Assembly: GCF_014836445.1 (NCBI RefSeq)
Contig: NZ_JACSQV010000001.1
Span: 117,469-181,468, forward strand
Length of the DNA: 64,000 nucleotides
Direction of reading: 5' to 3'
From: Cellulomonas avistercoris
Lineage (GTDB): Bacteria > Actinomycetota > Actinomycetes > Actinomycetales > Cellulomonadaceae
The translations under genes and the position numbers were made by a program. Of this stretch, positions 43,454-52,788 are shown piece after piece (position 1 is the stretch's first letter; each line of letters starts with the position of its first letter). Below the pieces are notes generated by a model. That model searched no databases. It saw only the letters and a program-made list of their open reading frames with translations, and was not told the DNA's origin.

Positions 43454-44041
43454 TCACACCTGCCGGAGGGTGGCCCGCGCGGTGCGCAGCCCGCGGCCAC
43501 CGGGGTGCGCGTCGATCCGGCGCAGGGCCTCGTGGGGGTCCAGGCCGTGCGGCAGCAGCATGCGCAGCACCGGTACCGCGGTCGGTGCGGGCACCCAGCG
43601 CGCGACGTCGACCGCGGTGCGCGCGACGGTCGTGACGAGCACACCGCCCACGGTCTGCAGGTCCTCGTCGACGAGGTCGGCCTCCGCGGTCGTCCGGTCG
43701 GGGTGCGGATCGGGCCGCCGGGCTCCCGAGCGCACGAGGACGGTCACCCGCCGCGGCGGTGCGCCGCCGGCGTGCACCCAGGCCGCGGCGAGCCGCCCGA
43801 CGGCTCCGCGCGCCGGCACCAGCGGCGCGAACGCGCTCGCGCGGACGGCCGGGTCCTCGCGCGTCCCGCGGACCCGGGCGACGTCGCCCCAGAGCGGCGC
43901 GAGCACCCCGTCGAGGTGCAGGCCGGTCCACGCCGAGGCAGGGACGTCGTCGCGTCGCACGACGACGGGCCCGGGCGCCGGCGGACGCGGACGCAGCCGC
44001 TGCAGGGAGGCCGGAGCCGCGGACGGGTCGCAGACGATCAT
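43454..44041 (-). CDS. Shortened AbiEi-like protein of unknown function
   Basis: The product has 195 residues. The overall shape resembles the many actinobacterial proteins related to AbiEi antitoxins or DUF559 proteins, especially GGVLVTTVARTAVDVARWVP near residue 132, after a VTVLVRSG-type strand. There is no toxin partner beside it and no C-terminal nuclease-like DUF559 domain. It converges on rel and starts just after the terminator of the DUF349 gene. Function is unknown. No ribosome binding site is clear. Confidence 0.6.
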   Translation of the reverse strand: MIVCDPSAAPASLQRLRPRPPAPGPVVVRRDDVPASAWTGLHLDGVLAPLWGDVARVRGTREDPAVRASAFAPLVPARGAVGRLAAAWVHAGGAPPRRVTVLVRSGARRPDPHPDRTTAEADLVDEDLQTVGGVLVTTVARTAVDVARWVPAPTAVPVLRMLLPHGLDPHEALRRIDAHPGGRGLRTARATLRQV

Positions 44042-44048
44042 GGGAGCC

Positions 44049-44094
44049 AGGATGCCCGCCCGCTTCCCCGGACGGGGGAGCGGACGGGCATCCT
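44049..44094 (-). terminator. Long hairpin after the DUF349 gene
   Basis: AGGATGCCCG (44049-44058) pairs with CGGGCATCCT (44085-44094), and the inside pairs further (CCGCT...CCCC with GGGG...AGCGG). It lies between the DUF349 stop and the start of the next minus-strand gene. Confidence 0.65.
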
Positions 44095-44115
44095 GTGGAC
44101 GGACGGGTCGCAGCG

Positions 44116-45915
44116 TCAGCCGCGGGCGTCCTGAGCGGCGCGCTGCACCTGCTCGAGCCAGGCGCGCCGGGCGTCGAGCGCGGCCTGCGCCTCCGTGACC
44201 CGGCGCTGGTCACCCGCGGCCTTCGCCTTCTCCAGGTCGGCCTCGAGGCCCGCGATCGCCTGCTCCAGCTGCGCGGCCGCACCCTCGGCACGGGCACGCG
44301 TCTCGGGGTTGCTGCGACGCCACTGCGCCGAGTCGGCCTCACGCACCGCCGTCTCGACGGCCCGCATCCGGCCCTCGACCCGCTGGACGTCGGCGCGCGG
44401 CACCTTGCCCGCCGCGTCCCACCGGTCCTGCAACGAGCGCAGCGCGGCCTTGGCGGCGCCGAGGTCGCGGACCGGCAGCAGCGCCTCGGCCTCGACGAGC
44501 AGCGCCTCCTTGACCTCGAGGTTCGCGCGGAACTCCTCGTCGATCGCCTGGTTCGCGGCGTCGCGCGCGGCGAAGAACGCGTCCTGCGCGGTCCGGAACC
44601 GGGCCCACAGCGCGTCGTCGACCTGGCGGTTGGCCCGCCCGGCCGCCTTCCAGCGGGTCATGAGGTCGCGGAAGGCCGCGGACGTCGCACCCCAGTCGGT
44701 GCTCGTCGCCAGCCGCTCCGCGTCGGCCACGAGCTGCTCCTTGACGGTCTTCGCCTCGGAGTTGCGCGCCTCGAGCTCGGCGAAGAAGTGGCGCCGCTCG
44801 CGGTCGAACGTGGTGCGGGCGTGGCTGAACCGCTTCCAGAGCGACTCCTCGGTGGGCCGGTCGATGCGCGGGCCGGACCGCTGGGCGTCCTTCCACTGGT
44901 CCAGCAGGAGGCGCAGCTGCTCGCCGGCGGGCCGCCACTGGATGCGTGACGGGTCGGTCGCGGCGATCTTCTCGGCCTGCTCGACGATCTGGGTGCGTGC
45001 GGCGACGGCCGCCTCCCGCGCCGCGGCGCGCTCGGCGTCGGCCTGCGCGCGTCGCTCCGCCGCCCGGGCCCGCAGACCCTCGAGGCGTGCGCGCAGCGCG
45101 TCGAGGTCGCCCACGGCGGCCGGCTCGGCGAGCTCCTCGGTGAGGCGCGTGAGGGTCTGGTCGATCTCCTTGACCGAGAGGTCGGTCGCGGACAGCCGCG
45201 CGTCGAACAGCGCGACCTTCGCCTGCAGGTCCAGGAACCGTCGGACGTACAGCGCGAGCGCCTCGGGCGCGCTCGCACCGGGGAACTGCCCCACGACGCG
45301 CTCGCCCGCCGCCTCGACGACGTGCACGGTGCCGTCCTCGTCGACGCGGCCGAAGGTGGCGGCGTGCGCGGCCGCGGCCTCCTCGTCGGGGGTCGGGACG
45401 GGCACCACCGGACCGGCGGGCGACGTCGCGGCAGCCGACGGCCGCGGCACGGGCCGCGGGACCGGGCGCACGGACGCGGGGGAGGGACGCGGAGCGGGCG
45501 TGGGTGCTGCCGGGGCCGGCGTGCCGTCGGCCGGGGTGTCCGTGACGTCGTCCGTCGGGACGTCAGCCGGGACCTCGGACGCGGTCACGTCCTGTGCCGG
45601 CTCGGGAGCGGCCTCGGTCGTCGCGTGCTCGGTGGCCTCGCCCGAGGACTCCTCGGTGACGGCTTCCGCCGTGGGCTCGGAGGCCTCGCCGGAGGGCTCC
45701 TCGGTGGCTTCCTCGGTGGCCTCGCCGGAGGGCTCCTCCGGTGCGGCCTCGGCCGTGGGCTCGGGCTCGGTCGCGTCGGCCGTTGCCGCGTCGTCGACGG
45801 GTGCCACCTCGGGCGCCTCGGTCACGTCCGGCGCGGTCGTGCCGACCGGGTCGCCCGTGGGAGGGGGAGCCTGCTCGGCGTCGTCCGGGGACGACGTCGT
45901 CGGGTGCTCGGTCAC
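44116..45915 (-). CDS. DUF349 helical protein with acidic repetitive N-terminus
   Basis: The product has 599 residues. Residues 1-170 are a disordered Glu/Thr/Pro/Ala-rich tail with a 12-residue repeat around EEPSGEATEEAT. The rest is helical, with repeated DUF349 units such as LRLLLDQWKDAQRSGPRID, FRDLMTRWKAAGRANRQVDD and LRSLQDRWDAAGKVPRADV, each a W-K/D-x-A-G pattern, and a coiled-coil C-terminus (LEQAIAGLEADLEKAKAAGD). DUF349 proteins are common in actinobacteria and their role is unclear. The GTG start overlaps the stop of the cyclophilin gene, so the pair is coupled. Confidence 0.88.
   Translation of the reverse strand: MTEHPTTSSPDDAEQAPPPTGDPVGTTAPDVTEAPEVAPVDDAATADATEPEPTAEAAPEEPSGEATEEATEEPSGEASEPTAEAVTEESSGEATEHATTEAAPEPAQDVTASEVPADVPTDDVTDTPADGTPAPAAPTPAPRPSPASVRPVPRPVPRPSAAATSPAGPVVPVPTPDEEAAAAHAATFGRVDEDGTVHVVEAAGERVVGQFPGASAPEALALYVRRFLDLQAKVALFDARLSATDLSVKEIDQTLTRLTEELAEPAAVGDLDALRARLEGLRARAAERRAQADAERAAAREAAVAARTQIVEQAEKIAATDPSRIQWRPAGEQLRLLLDQWKDAQRSGPRIDRPTEESLWKRFSHARTTFDRERRHFFAELEARNSEAKTVKEQLVADAERLATSTDWGATSAAFRDLMTRWKAAGRANRQVDDALWARFRTAQDAFFAARDAANQAIDEEFRANLEVKEALLVEAEALLPVRDLGAAKAALRSLQDRWDAAGKVPRADVQRVEGRMRAVETAVREADSAQWRRSNPETRARAEGAAAQLEQAIAGLEADLEKAKAAGDQRRVTEAQAALDARRAWLEQVQRAAQDARG
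45682..45738 (-). repeat. 36-bp tandem repeat in the DUF349 gene
   Basis: A 21-base segment at 45682-45702 recurs exactly at 45718-45738, a 36-base (12-codon) period. It encodes the acidic EEPSGEAT-type repeats and should be prone to length change. Confidence 0.75.
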
Positions 45916-46694
45916 TGGATCTCCACTCCCTCGATGGTGACGTCGGTGACCGGACGTTCGCTGCCGTCCTGGGTCCCCGCGTCAGCGATGGCCTTCAGCA
46001 CGTCCAGACCGGACGTGATGTGGCCGAACACGGTGTAGCCGCCCGCCGTGTCTGACGGGATCTGCGAGTCCTCGTAGACGAGGAAGAACTGGGAGCCCAT
46101 CGAGGCGGCGTCGCCGCCGACGCGGGCCATGGCGATCGTGCCTGCCGGGTACATGTCGTCCGACGGTGCGTTCTCGATCGGACCCCACGTGTAGCCCGGG
46201 CCACCCGTGCCGGTGGCGGTCGGGTCGCCGCACTGGAGCACGTAGATGCCCTGGGGCACGAGGCGGTGGCAGATCGTGTCGTCGAAGTAGCCCTCCCCGG
46301 CCAGGGTCACGAAGTTCGCGACCGCCTGGGGTGCCGCGGCACCGTCGAGCTCGATGCCCACGGCCCCCGCGGACGTCGTGAGGGTGCCGGTCCACGTCCG
46401 GTCCTCGGCGAGCGAGGCCTCCGGCAGGACGCCGCCGTTGCCGGTGCGCGGCGGGAAGGTCTCCGCCGGGGCCGCGTTCGCGGCGGGGTCGTCGGTCGCG
46501 GCGGCCGCCGGTGCACCGTCGTCGCGCGAGAAGTTGACGACGGCGACAGCCCCCACGGCGAGCGCGAGCACCGCGACGACGCCGCCGGCGATCACCCGCA
46601 TCCGCTGCTGGCGCGCCCGCTGCGCCTGCAGCTGGCGTGCGTGCAGCTTCTCGTACCGACGGCGCTCGTACTCGCGCTCGCGCTTCGAAGACAC
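45912..46694 (-). CDS. ppiB: Membrane-anchored cyclophilin-type peptidyl-prolyl isomerase
   Basis: The product has 260 residues. A basic N-terminus (SSKREREYERRRYEKLHARQ) and one membrane helix (VIAGGVVAVLALAVGAVAVV) tether an external cyclophilin domain beginning near residue 100. Conserved stretches are NFVTLAGEGYFDDTICHRLV, MGSQFFLVYEDSQIP and GYTVFGHITSGLDVL. Some active-site residues differ from human cyclophilin A, so isomerase activity is likely but not proven. GAGGAG lies four bases before the GTG. The same protein sits beside rel in mycobacteria. Confidence 0.9.
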   Translation of the reverse strand: MSSKREREYERRRYEKLHARQLQAQRARQQRMRVIAGGVVAVLALAVGAVAVVNFSRDDGAPAAAATDDPAANAAPAETFPPRTGNGGVLPEASLAEDRTWTGTLTTSAGAVGIELDGAAAPQAVANFVTLAGEGYFDDTICHRLVPQGIYVLQCGDPTATGTGGPGYTWGPIENAPSDDMYPAGTIAMARVGGDAASMGSQFFLVYEDSQIPSDTAGGYTVFGHITSGLDVLKAIADAGTQDGSERPVTDVTIEGVEIQ

Positions 46695-46794
46695 CGCTCT
46701 CCTCGTCTCGTCGTGCCGACAGCGTGCGGCGCCGTCTGCTCGGGCACCGTCGCCGTCAGGCCTGCGACCACCGGACACATGCCGGACCCCGGAC

Positions 46795-46800
46795 AGTCTA
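46795..46800 (-). promoter_or_regulatory. -10 box of the cyclophilin-DUF349 operon
   Basis: On the minus strand TAGACT lies about 100 bases before the cyclophilin start in the divergent gap with the metallo-hydrolase gene. Confidence 0.4.
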
Positions 46801-46888
46801 GGCAAGGCCGGGGCGTCGTCGTGCACCGGCGCACCCGCGTGGACGCACGCGTGCCACGCCGGGCGCGGCGCGCGTGCGCGCGCTCGTC

Positions 46889-46894
46889 TAGCGT
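46889..46894 (+). promoter_or_regulatory. -10 box of metallo-hydrolase gene (leaderless)
   Basis: TAGCGT ends seven bases before the ATG at 46902. Confidence 0.5.
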
Positions 46895-46901
46895 GCGGGG
46901 C

Positions 46902-47624
46902 ATGGAGATCCTCACGGTCGTCGCCCCCGTCTTCGCCGCCCGGTGCTCCGTGCTCGTGGGCGAGGACGGCGCGTGCGTCGTCGTGGACCCCGGTGCTGGT
47001 GCCGGCTTGCAGGTCCGGCAGCTCGTCGCGGCCCGTGGGCTGACGGTCCGGGCGGTGCTCGTCACGCACGGTCACGCGGACCACACGTGGGACGCGCCGG
47101 CGCTGTCGAGGGACCTGGACGTGCCGGTGGTCCTCCACGCCGGTGACGCCTACCGCCTCGAGGACCCGTTCGGGACGCTCGGCGTGCTGGACCCCCGCCA
47201 CGACCCGTCCGGTCCGCTCGCGCAGGCGCTGCGCGCCGCGGGGGTCGACGTCGCGTCCTGGCGCGCGCCGGAGAGCGTCGAGCCGTTCGGTGCCGCCGGG
47301 AGCGGCCGCACCGGTGACGTGGAGCTGGACCTCGGCGGCGTGCGCGTCGTCGCGCGCCACGCGCCCGGGCACACCGAGGGCTCCACGCTGTACCTGGTGG
47401 ACGCGGGGGAGCAGGACCCGGTCGTGCTGTCCGGCGACGTCCTGTTCGCGGGCAGCATCGGGCGCACCGACCTGCCCGGGGGCGACGACGCCGCGATGGC
47501 GGCGACCCTGCGCGACGTCGTCGCGGCCCTGCCGCCCGCGTCGCGCGTGCTGCCCGGCCACGGACCGGCGACGGACGTCGCGACCGAGCTGGCGACCAAC
47601 CCGTACCTGGCCCGCGCCCGCTGA
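46902..47624 (+). CDS. Metallo-beta-lactamase-fold hydrolase (glyoxalase II-like)
   Basis: The product has 240 residues. The two-metal site is complete: THGHADHTWD near residue 52, APGHTEGSTL near 152, LSGDVLFAGSIGRTDL near 176, and LPGHGPATDV near 222. These match the glyoxalase II/YcbL-like group of thioesterases. The mycobacterial gene next to hisS is annotated the same way. The substrate is probably a thioester; which one cannot be told. Confidence 0.88.
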   Translation: MEILTVVAPVFAARCSVLVGEDGACVVVDPGAGAGLQVRQLVAARGLTVRAVLVTHGHADHTWDAPALSRDLDVPVVLHAGDAYRLEDPFGTLGVLDPRHDPSGPLAQALRAAGVDVASWRAPESVEPFGAAGSGRTGDVELDLGGVRVVARHAPGHTEGSTLYLVDAGEQDPVVLSGDVLFAGSIGRTDLPGGDDAAMAATLRDVVAALPPASRVLPGHGPATDVATELATNPYLARAR

Positions 47625-47700
47625 ACGGCTCCCGCGCGCGGGCTCCCGCGACGTGGACGCCGGTGCGGGACGGCCCTGCCGGTCTGGGATCATCGGAGGC

Positions 47701-49086
47701 ATGGCGCGACCCACACCCCTGTCCGGATTCCCCGAGTGGCTGCCCGACGGGCGCATCGTCGAGCAGCACGTGCTCGACGTGCTGCGCCGCACGTTCGAGC
47801 TGCACGGCTTCGCGGGGATCGAGACGCGGGCCGTCGAGCCGCTCGACCAGCTGCTGCGCAAGGGCGAGACCTCCAAGGAGGTCTACGTGCTGCGCCGCCT
47901 GCACGACGAGCCCGCGGCCGCCGACGAGCCCGCCGACCGTCAGGGGCAGCTCGGGCTGCACTTCGACCTCACCGTGCCGTTCGCGCGCTACGTGCTCGAG
48001 AACGCCGGGCGCCTGGCGTTCCCCTTCCGGCGCTACCAGATCCAGAAGGTCTGGCGGGGCGAGCGGCCCCAGGACGGCCGGTTCCGCGAGTTCGTGCAGG
48101 CCGACATCGACGTCGTCGGCTCCGGTGCGCTGCCGTACCACTACGAGGTCGAGCTGCCGCTGGTGATGGCCGACGCCCTGGGCGCGCTCGCGGACCTCGG
48201 CGTCCCGCCCGTGCGGATCCTGGTGAACAACCGCAAGGTCGCCGAGGGCTTCTACCGCGGGCTGGGCCTCCAGGACGTCGAGGCGGTGCTGCGCGGCATC
48301 GACAAGCTCGACAAGGTCGGGCCCGAGGCGGTGGCCGACCTGCTCGTCGCCGAGGCCGGTGCGACGCCGGAGCAGGCCGCGGCGTGCCTCGAGCTCGCGG
48401 CCGTGCACGGCGGCGACGCGTCCGTCGTCGACCGGGTGCGCGAGCTCGCCGAGCGCCACGGGGCGTCCACGGAGCTGCTCGAGGAGGGCCTCGGCGAGCT
48501 CGGCGCCCTCGTCACCGCCGCGGCACAGCGCGCCCCGGGCGTCCTGGTCGCGGACCTGAAGATCGCACGCGGGCTCGACTACTACACCGGCTCGGTCTAC
48601 GAGACCGTGCTCGTCGGCCACGAGGACCTCGGGTCGATCTGCTCCGGTGGTCGCTACGACACCCTGGCGTCGGACGGCACGACGACGTACCCGGGGGTCG
48701 GCCTGTCGATCGGTGTGTCGCGGCTCGTCTCGCGCCTGCTGTCCGCGGGGCTCGTGCGCGCGACGCGCTCGGTGCCCACCGCGGTGCTGGTCGCCGTCAC
48801 GTCGGAGGAGCGCCGCTCGGCGTCGGACGCGGTCGCCGCGGCGCTGCGCGCGCGCGGCATCCCCACCGAGGTCGCGCCGAGCGCCGCGAAGTTCGGCAAG
48901 CAGATCAAGCACGCCGACCGCCGGGGGATCCCGTTCGTGTGGTTCGTCGGCGACACGGACGAGGACGGCGCACCCGCGCAGGACGAGGTCAAGGACATCC
49001 GGTCGGGCGAGCAGACGCCGGTCGACGCGGCGACGTGGGAGCCGCCCGCCGAGGACCTGCTGCCGCGCGTCGTCGCCGCCGGCTGA
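47701..49086 (+). CDS. hisS: Histidyl-tRNA synthetase
   Basis: The product has 461 residues. The class II core includes motif 2 in RYQIQKVWRGERPQDGRFRE, the histidine-specific loop IARGLDYYTGSVYE, and motif 3 in YPGVGLSIGVSRLVSRLL, followed by the anticodon-binding domain (TAVLVAVTSEERRSASDAV). It charges tRNA-His. The ATG has GGAGG only one base away, too close to act normally, so initiation may depend on another signal. The frame has no better start. Confidence 0.95.
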   Translation: MARPTPLSGFPEWLPDGRIVEQHVLDVLRRTFELHGFAGIETRAVEPLDQLLRKGETSKEVYVLRRLHDEPAAADEPADRQGQLGLHFDLTVPFARYVLENAGRLAFPFRRYQIQKVWRGERPQDGRFREFVQADIDVVGSGALPYHYEVELPLVMADALGALADLGVPPVRILVNNRKVAEGFYRGLGLQDVEAVLRGIDKLDKVGPEAVADLLVAEAGATPEQAAACLELAAVHGGDASVVDRVRELAERHGASTELLEEGLGELGALVTAAAQRAPGVLVADLKIARGLDYYTGSVYETVLVGHEDLGSICSGGRYDTLASDGTTTYPGVGLSIGVSRLVSRLLSAGLVRATRSVPTAVLVAVTSEERRSASDAVAAALRARGIPTEVAPSAAKFGKQIKHADRRGIPFVWFVGDTDEDGAPAQDEVKDIRSGEQTPVDAATWEPPAEDLLPRVVAAG

Positions 49087-49145
49087 CGGGCGCAGCGCCG
49101 CGGGAGGCCCGGTCGCGCCGTGGTGCGGCCGGGTCGACCCGCGCC

Positions 49146-49151
49146 TAGCGT
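49146..49151 (+). promoter_or_regulatory. -10 box of the 212-residue gene (leaderless)
   Basis: TAGCGT ends six bases before the GTG at 49158. Confidence 0.5.
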
Positions 49152-49157
49152 GGCGGC

Positions 49158-49796
49158 GTGCCCACCGTCGCCCCTGACGTCGCCCCGGAGCCCGTCGTCC
49201 TCGACGGGCACATCGCGGGCGCCGGCTCGGCGCACGGCACACGGCTCGTGGTCGGGCGTTGGCGACGCTCACCGCTCGGCGGGTTCGCCGACGTCATGGT
49301 CGAGCACCCCGACGGCACGCGGGTGCTGCTGGCGCCGCGGAGCGACGTGGTGGAGCTGATCACGCGGCTGTACACCTTCGACGCCGTGCACGTGGTGCCC
49401 GTGCGCGTCGTCGCCGAACCGACGTCGCGCACGTGGACGGTGGTCGCTGGGCCCCTGCGCGCGCGGCTGACGATCGGGGCGCGCACGCCGGTGGGAGCGC
49501 TGCTCGGGCTGGTCCCCCCGGTCGTCGTGCGCGCCCGCGCGACCGCGGGCCTCGTCGACGCGGCGGCACGTGCGGTCGTCCCGGGCGTCCGCACGCGTGG
49601 CCGGGGCCGCGACGGGTCGACGGAGGTGTACGCCGCGCGCGACCAGCACGCGGTCGTGGCCCTCGACGCGCGGTGGGGCGACCGGCCCCTCGGTGGCCTG
49701 CGCCGCGTGGACCCGCCCGTGCGGTTCGGCTTCTCGTCCGTCCCCGCGGCACCCGCCGTCACGGCCGTCGAGGTCTCCGTCGTCGCGACACCTTGA
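49158..49796 (+). CDS. Conserved-looking hypothetical protein
   Basis: The product has 212 residues and is mostly predicted beta strands with no membrane helix. Stretches such as LGGFADVMVEHPDGTRVLLA and WTVVAGPLRARLTIGARTP suggest a soluble beta-rich protein. No catalytic motif is recognised. It lies between hisS and the SOS-linked radical SAM gene and has its own leaderless promoter. Confidence 0.7.
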   Translation: MPTVAPDVAPEPVVLDGHIAGAGSAHGTRLVVGRWRRSPLGGFADVMVEHPDGTRVLLAPRSDVVELITRLYTFDAVHVVPVRVVAEPTSRTWTVVAGPLRARLTIGARTPVGALLGLVPPVVVRARATAGLVDAAARAVVPGVRTRGRGRDGSTEVYAARDQHAVVALDARWGDRPLGGLRRVDPPVRFGFSSVPAAPAVTAVEVSVVATP

Positions 49797-49804
49797 CCGG
49801 GCGT

Positions 49805-49818
49805 CGAACACGTGTTCG
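49805..49818 (+). promoter_or_regulatory. SOS (LexA) box overlapping the radical SAM promoter
   Basis: CGAACACGTGTTCG is a perfect match to the actinobacterial LexA consensus CGAAC-N4-GTTCG. It overlaps TCGAAT (49816-49821), a -10-like hexamer six bases before the GTG of the next gene, so LexA binding would block transcription directly. Confidence 0.8.
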
Positions 49819-49827
49819 AATCACCGG

Positions 49828-50871
49828 GTGCGTTGGGACGGGCAGAAGATCGAGGCGGGAGAGGGTGACGCCCTGCCCGGCCTGGACCTGCGGACGCTCC
49901 CCGGCCTGGTCCGCAGCGTCCGCACGCCCGACTTCGCCGGCGTCACGTTCCACGAGGTGCTGTCGCGCACCGCGCTCAACCGCGTCCCCGACGCGTCGGC
50001 CGTCCCGTTCCGCTGGACCGTCAACCCGATGCGCGGCTGCCTCCACGCGTGCACCTACTGCTTCGCCCGCGGCACGCACCGCTACCTCGACCTGGACGCA
50101 GGCAAGGACTTCGACACGCAGATCGTGGTGAAGACCAACGTCGCCGAGGTCCTGCGCGCCGAGGTCACCCGCCGGTCGTGGACGCGCGAGCACGTGGCGC
50201 TCGGCACCAACACCGACCCGTACCAGCGCCCGGAGGGGCGCTACACGCTGATGCCCGGGATCATCGAGGCGCTCGCGGGCTCGGGGACGCCGTTGTCGGT
50301 GCTCACCAAGGGAACCCTGCTGCGGCGGGACCTGCCGCTGCTGGCCGCGGCGTCGCAGGACGTGCCCGTGTCGCTCGCGGTGTCGATCGCCGTGCTGGAC
50401 GACGACCTCCAGCAGCAGCTCGAGCCCGGCACGCCGACCGCCCGGGCCCGGCTGTCGCTGGTGCGGGCGGTCCGGGACGCGGGCCTGCCCGTGCAGGTCC
50501 TGGTCGCGCCCGTCCTGCCGTGGCTCACCGACTCGACCGACCACCTCGACCGGCTGCTCGGTGCCGTCGCGGAGGCGGGTGCGCAGGGCGCCAGCGTCAT
50601 GGCGCTGCACCTGCGGCCCGGCGCGCGCGAGTGGTTCCTCGCGTGGCTCGCGCGCGAGCGGCCGGAGCTCGTGGCCGGGTACGGGCGGGTGTTCCGGGGC
50701 GGGTCGTACGTGCACGCCGAGTACCGCGCGTGGCTCGACGCGCGCGTCCGGCCGCTGCTCGCGAAGCACGGCCTCGACCGGCCGCAGCCGGACGCCGAGG
50801 GGCTGCGCTGGGCCCGCCGGGACGGCGAGGCCCACCCGGCCGCGGCCCAGCTGCAGCCCGCGCTGTTCTGA
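49828..50871 (+). CDS. Radical SAM protein, Rv2578c family
   Basis: The product has 347 residues. The cluster motif is [20 protein letters not shown] (C-x3-C-x2-C) near residue 72. Further conserved stretches are [20 protein letters not shown] and [17 protein letters not shown]. The C-terminus ends in QLQPALF as in Rv2578c, which I recall as a member of the mycobacterial LexA regulon. This class is related to spore photoproduct lyase-like SplB proteins, but the reaction is unknown. A perfect SOS box overlaps its promoter, pointing to a DNA-damage role. The GTG start gives the family N-terminus RWDGQK. Confidence 0.92.
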   Translation: MRWDGQKIEAGEGDALPGLDLRTLPGLVRSVRTPDFAGVTFHEVLSRTALNRVPDASAVPFRWTVNPMRGCLHACTYCFARGTHRYLDLDAGKDFDTQIVVKTNVAEVLRAEVTRRSWTREHVALGTNTDPYQRPEGRYTLMPGIIEALAGSGTPLSVLTKGTLLRRDLPLLAAASQDVPVSLAVSIAVLDDDLQQQLEPGTPTARARLSLVRAVRDAGLPVQVLVAPVLPWLTDSTDHLDRLLGAVAEAGAQGASVMALHLRPGAREWFLAWLARERPELVAGYGRVFRGGSYVHAEYRAWLDARVRPLLAKHGLDRPQPDAEGLRWARRDGEAHPAAAQLQPALF

Positions 50872-50940
50872 CCGTCGTCGCGCGGTGGGCGGCACGCGCC
50901 GGGCCGTCGATCCCGCGTGGGCCGCCCGCGCGGGCGCACC

Positions 50941-50946
50941 TATGAT
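50941..50946 (+). promoter_or_regulatory. -10 box of aspS
   Basis: TATGAT lies 47 bases before the GTG; AAGGA at 50982-50986 is the ribosome binding site. Confidence 0.55.
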
Positions 50947-50992
50947 CGTCATGCGCCCATCCGGGCGCGGACCCCGACCTGAAGGACCTTCC

Positions 50993-52774
50993 GTGCTGCG
51001 CACCCACACCGCCGGCTCGCTGCGGGCCGAGGACATCGGCACCACCGTCACCCTCACGGGCTGGGTGGACCGGCGTCGCGACCACGGCGGGGTCGCGTTC
51101 GTCGACCTGCGGGACGCCTCGGGCATCGCCCAGGTCGTCATCCGCGACGAGGCCGTCGCGCACGGCCTGCGCGCCGAGTACGTGCTGCAGGTCACCGGCG
51201 AGGTCGGCCGGCGTCCCGCGGGCAACGAGAACCCGAACCTCGCCACGGGTGAGGTCGAGCTCGTCGCGCACGAGGTCGTGGTGCTCAACGAGTCGGCGCC
51301 CCTGCCCTTCCAGGTCTCGGCGTCCGTCGACGAGCCCGTCGGCGAGGAGACGCGGCTGCGCTACCGCTACCTCGACCTGCGCCGGGCGGGACCGTCCCAC
51401 GCGCTCCGGCTGCGGGCGCAGGTCAACCGCGCGGCGCGTGCGGTCCTCGACGAGCGCGGCTTCGTCGAGGTCGAGACCCCGACGCTGACCCGCTCGACGC
51501 CGGAGGGCGCGCGCGACTTCGTCGTCCCTGCCCGCCTCGCACCGGGCAGCTGGTACGCGCTGCCGCAGTCGCCGCAGCTGTTCAAGCAGCTGCTCATGGT
51601 CGGCGGGCTCGAGAAGTACTACCAGATCGCCCGCTGCTACCGCGACGAGGACTTCCGCGCCGACCGGCAGCCGGAGTTCACCCAGCTCGACGTCGAGGCG
51701 AGCTTCGTCGACCAGGACGACGTCATCGAGCTGGCCGAGGCCGTCCTGACGTCCCTGTGGGAGCTCATCGGCTACACGATCCCCACGCCGATCCCGCGCA
51801 TGACGTACGCCGAGGCGATGCGTCGCTACGGCAGCGACAAGCCGGACCTGCGCTTCGGGCTCGAGCTGACCGACCTCACGGAGTACTTCGCCGCGACGCC
51901 GTTCCGCGTCTTCCAGGCGCCGTACGTCGGGGCCGTCGTCCAGCCCGGCGGTGCCAGCACGCCCCGGCGCGGCTTCGACGCGTGGCAGGAGTGGGCCAAG
52001 CAGCGCGGCGCCAAGGGTCTCGCGTACGTCACGGTCGGCGAGGACGGCGAGCTCGGTGGACCGGTCGCCAAGAACATCACGGACGAGGAGCGGGCCGGTC
52101 TCGCCGCGGCCGTCGGTGCCCAGCCGGGCGACGCGGTGTTCTTCGCCGCAGGCAAGGTCACCGACGCGCGTGCGCTGCTCGGTGCCGCACGCCTCGAGAT
52201 CGGACGCCGCGGCGGCCTGATCGACGAGTCCGCGTGGTCCTTCGTGTGGGTCGTCGACGCGCCGCTGTTCAAGCCGACCGGCGAGGACGACGACGTCGCG
52301 GTCGGCGGCGGCGCCTGGACCGCCGTGCACCACGCCTTCACGTCGCCGACGCCGGAGTGGGTCGACCGCTTCGAGGAGGCGCCGGGGGAGGCGCTGGCGT
52401 ACGCGTACGACATCGTGTGCAACGGCAACGAGATCGGTGGCGGGTCGATCCGTATCCACCGCCGCGACGTCCAGCAGCGCGTGTTCGAGGTCATGGGCAT
52501 CGGGCCGCAGGAGGCGCAGGAGAAGTTCGGCTTCCTCCTGGACGCGTTCGCCTTCGGCGCCCCGCCGCACGGCGGGATCGCCTTCGGCTGGGACCGGATC
52601 GTCACGCTCCTGACGCGCTCGGACTCGATCCGCGAGGTCATCGCCTTCCCGAAGTCCGGCGGCGGCTACGACCCGCTCACCGGTGCCCCGGCCCCGATCT
52701 CGCCCGAGCAGCGCCGTGACACGGGCGTCGACGTCAAGCCCAAGCCGGCGCCGAGCGCCGCCGCCCAGGACTGA
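50993..52774 (+). CDS. aspS: Aspartyl-tRNA synthetase
   Basis: The product has 593 residues of the bacterial type. It has an N-terminal OB fold ([20 protein letters not shown]), class II motifs ([40 protein letters not shown]) and the bacterial GAD insertion domain. The C-terminal core has [20 protein letters not shown] and [14 protein letters not shown]. It charges tRNA-Asp. The last 25 residues are a short Ala/Pro/Lys tail. Confidence 0.96.
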   Translation: MLRTHTAGSLRAEDIGTTVTLTGWVDRRRDHGGVAFVDLRDASGIAQVVIRDEAVAHGLRAEYVLQVTGEVGRRPAGNENPNLATGEVELVAHEVVVLNESAPLPFQVSASVDEPVGEETRLRYRYLDLRRAGPSHALRLRAQVNRAARAVLDERGFVEVETPTLTRSTPEGARDFVVPARLAPGSWYALPQSPQLFKQLLMVGGLEKYYQIARCYRDEDFRADRQPEFTQLDVEASFVDQDDVIELAEAVLTSLWELIGYTIPTPIPRMTYAEAMRRYGSDKPDLRFGLELTDLTEYFAATPFRVFQAPYVGAVVQPGGASTPRRGFDAWQEWAKQRGAKGLAYVTVGEDGELGGPVAKNITDEERAGLAAAVGAQPGDAVFFAAGKVTDARALLGAARLEIGRRGGLIDESAWSFVWVVDAPLFKPTGEDDDVAVGGGAWTAVHHAFTSPTPEWVDRFEEAPGEALAYAYDIVCNGNEIGGGSIRIHRRDVQQRVFEVMGIGPQEAQEKFGFLLDAFAFGAPPHGGIAFGWDRIVTLLTRSDSIREVIAFPKSGGGYDPLTGAPAPISPEQRRDTGVDVKPKPAPSAAAQD

Positions 52775-52788
52775 CGCGGGGGCCTCGG

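Noticed and set aside
43454..45915. Toxin-antitoxin operon made of the AbiEi-like and DUF349 genes
   Set aside because: A strong terminator hairpin separates them, and DUF349 proteins are not known toxins.
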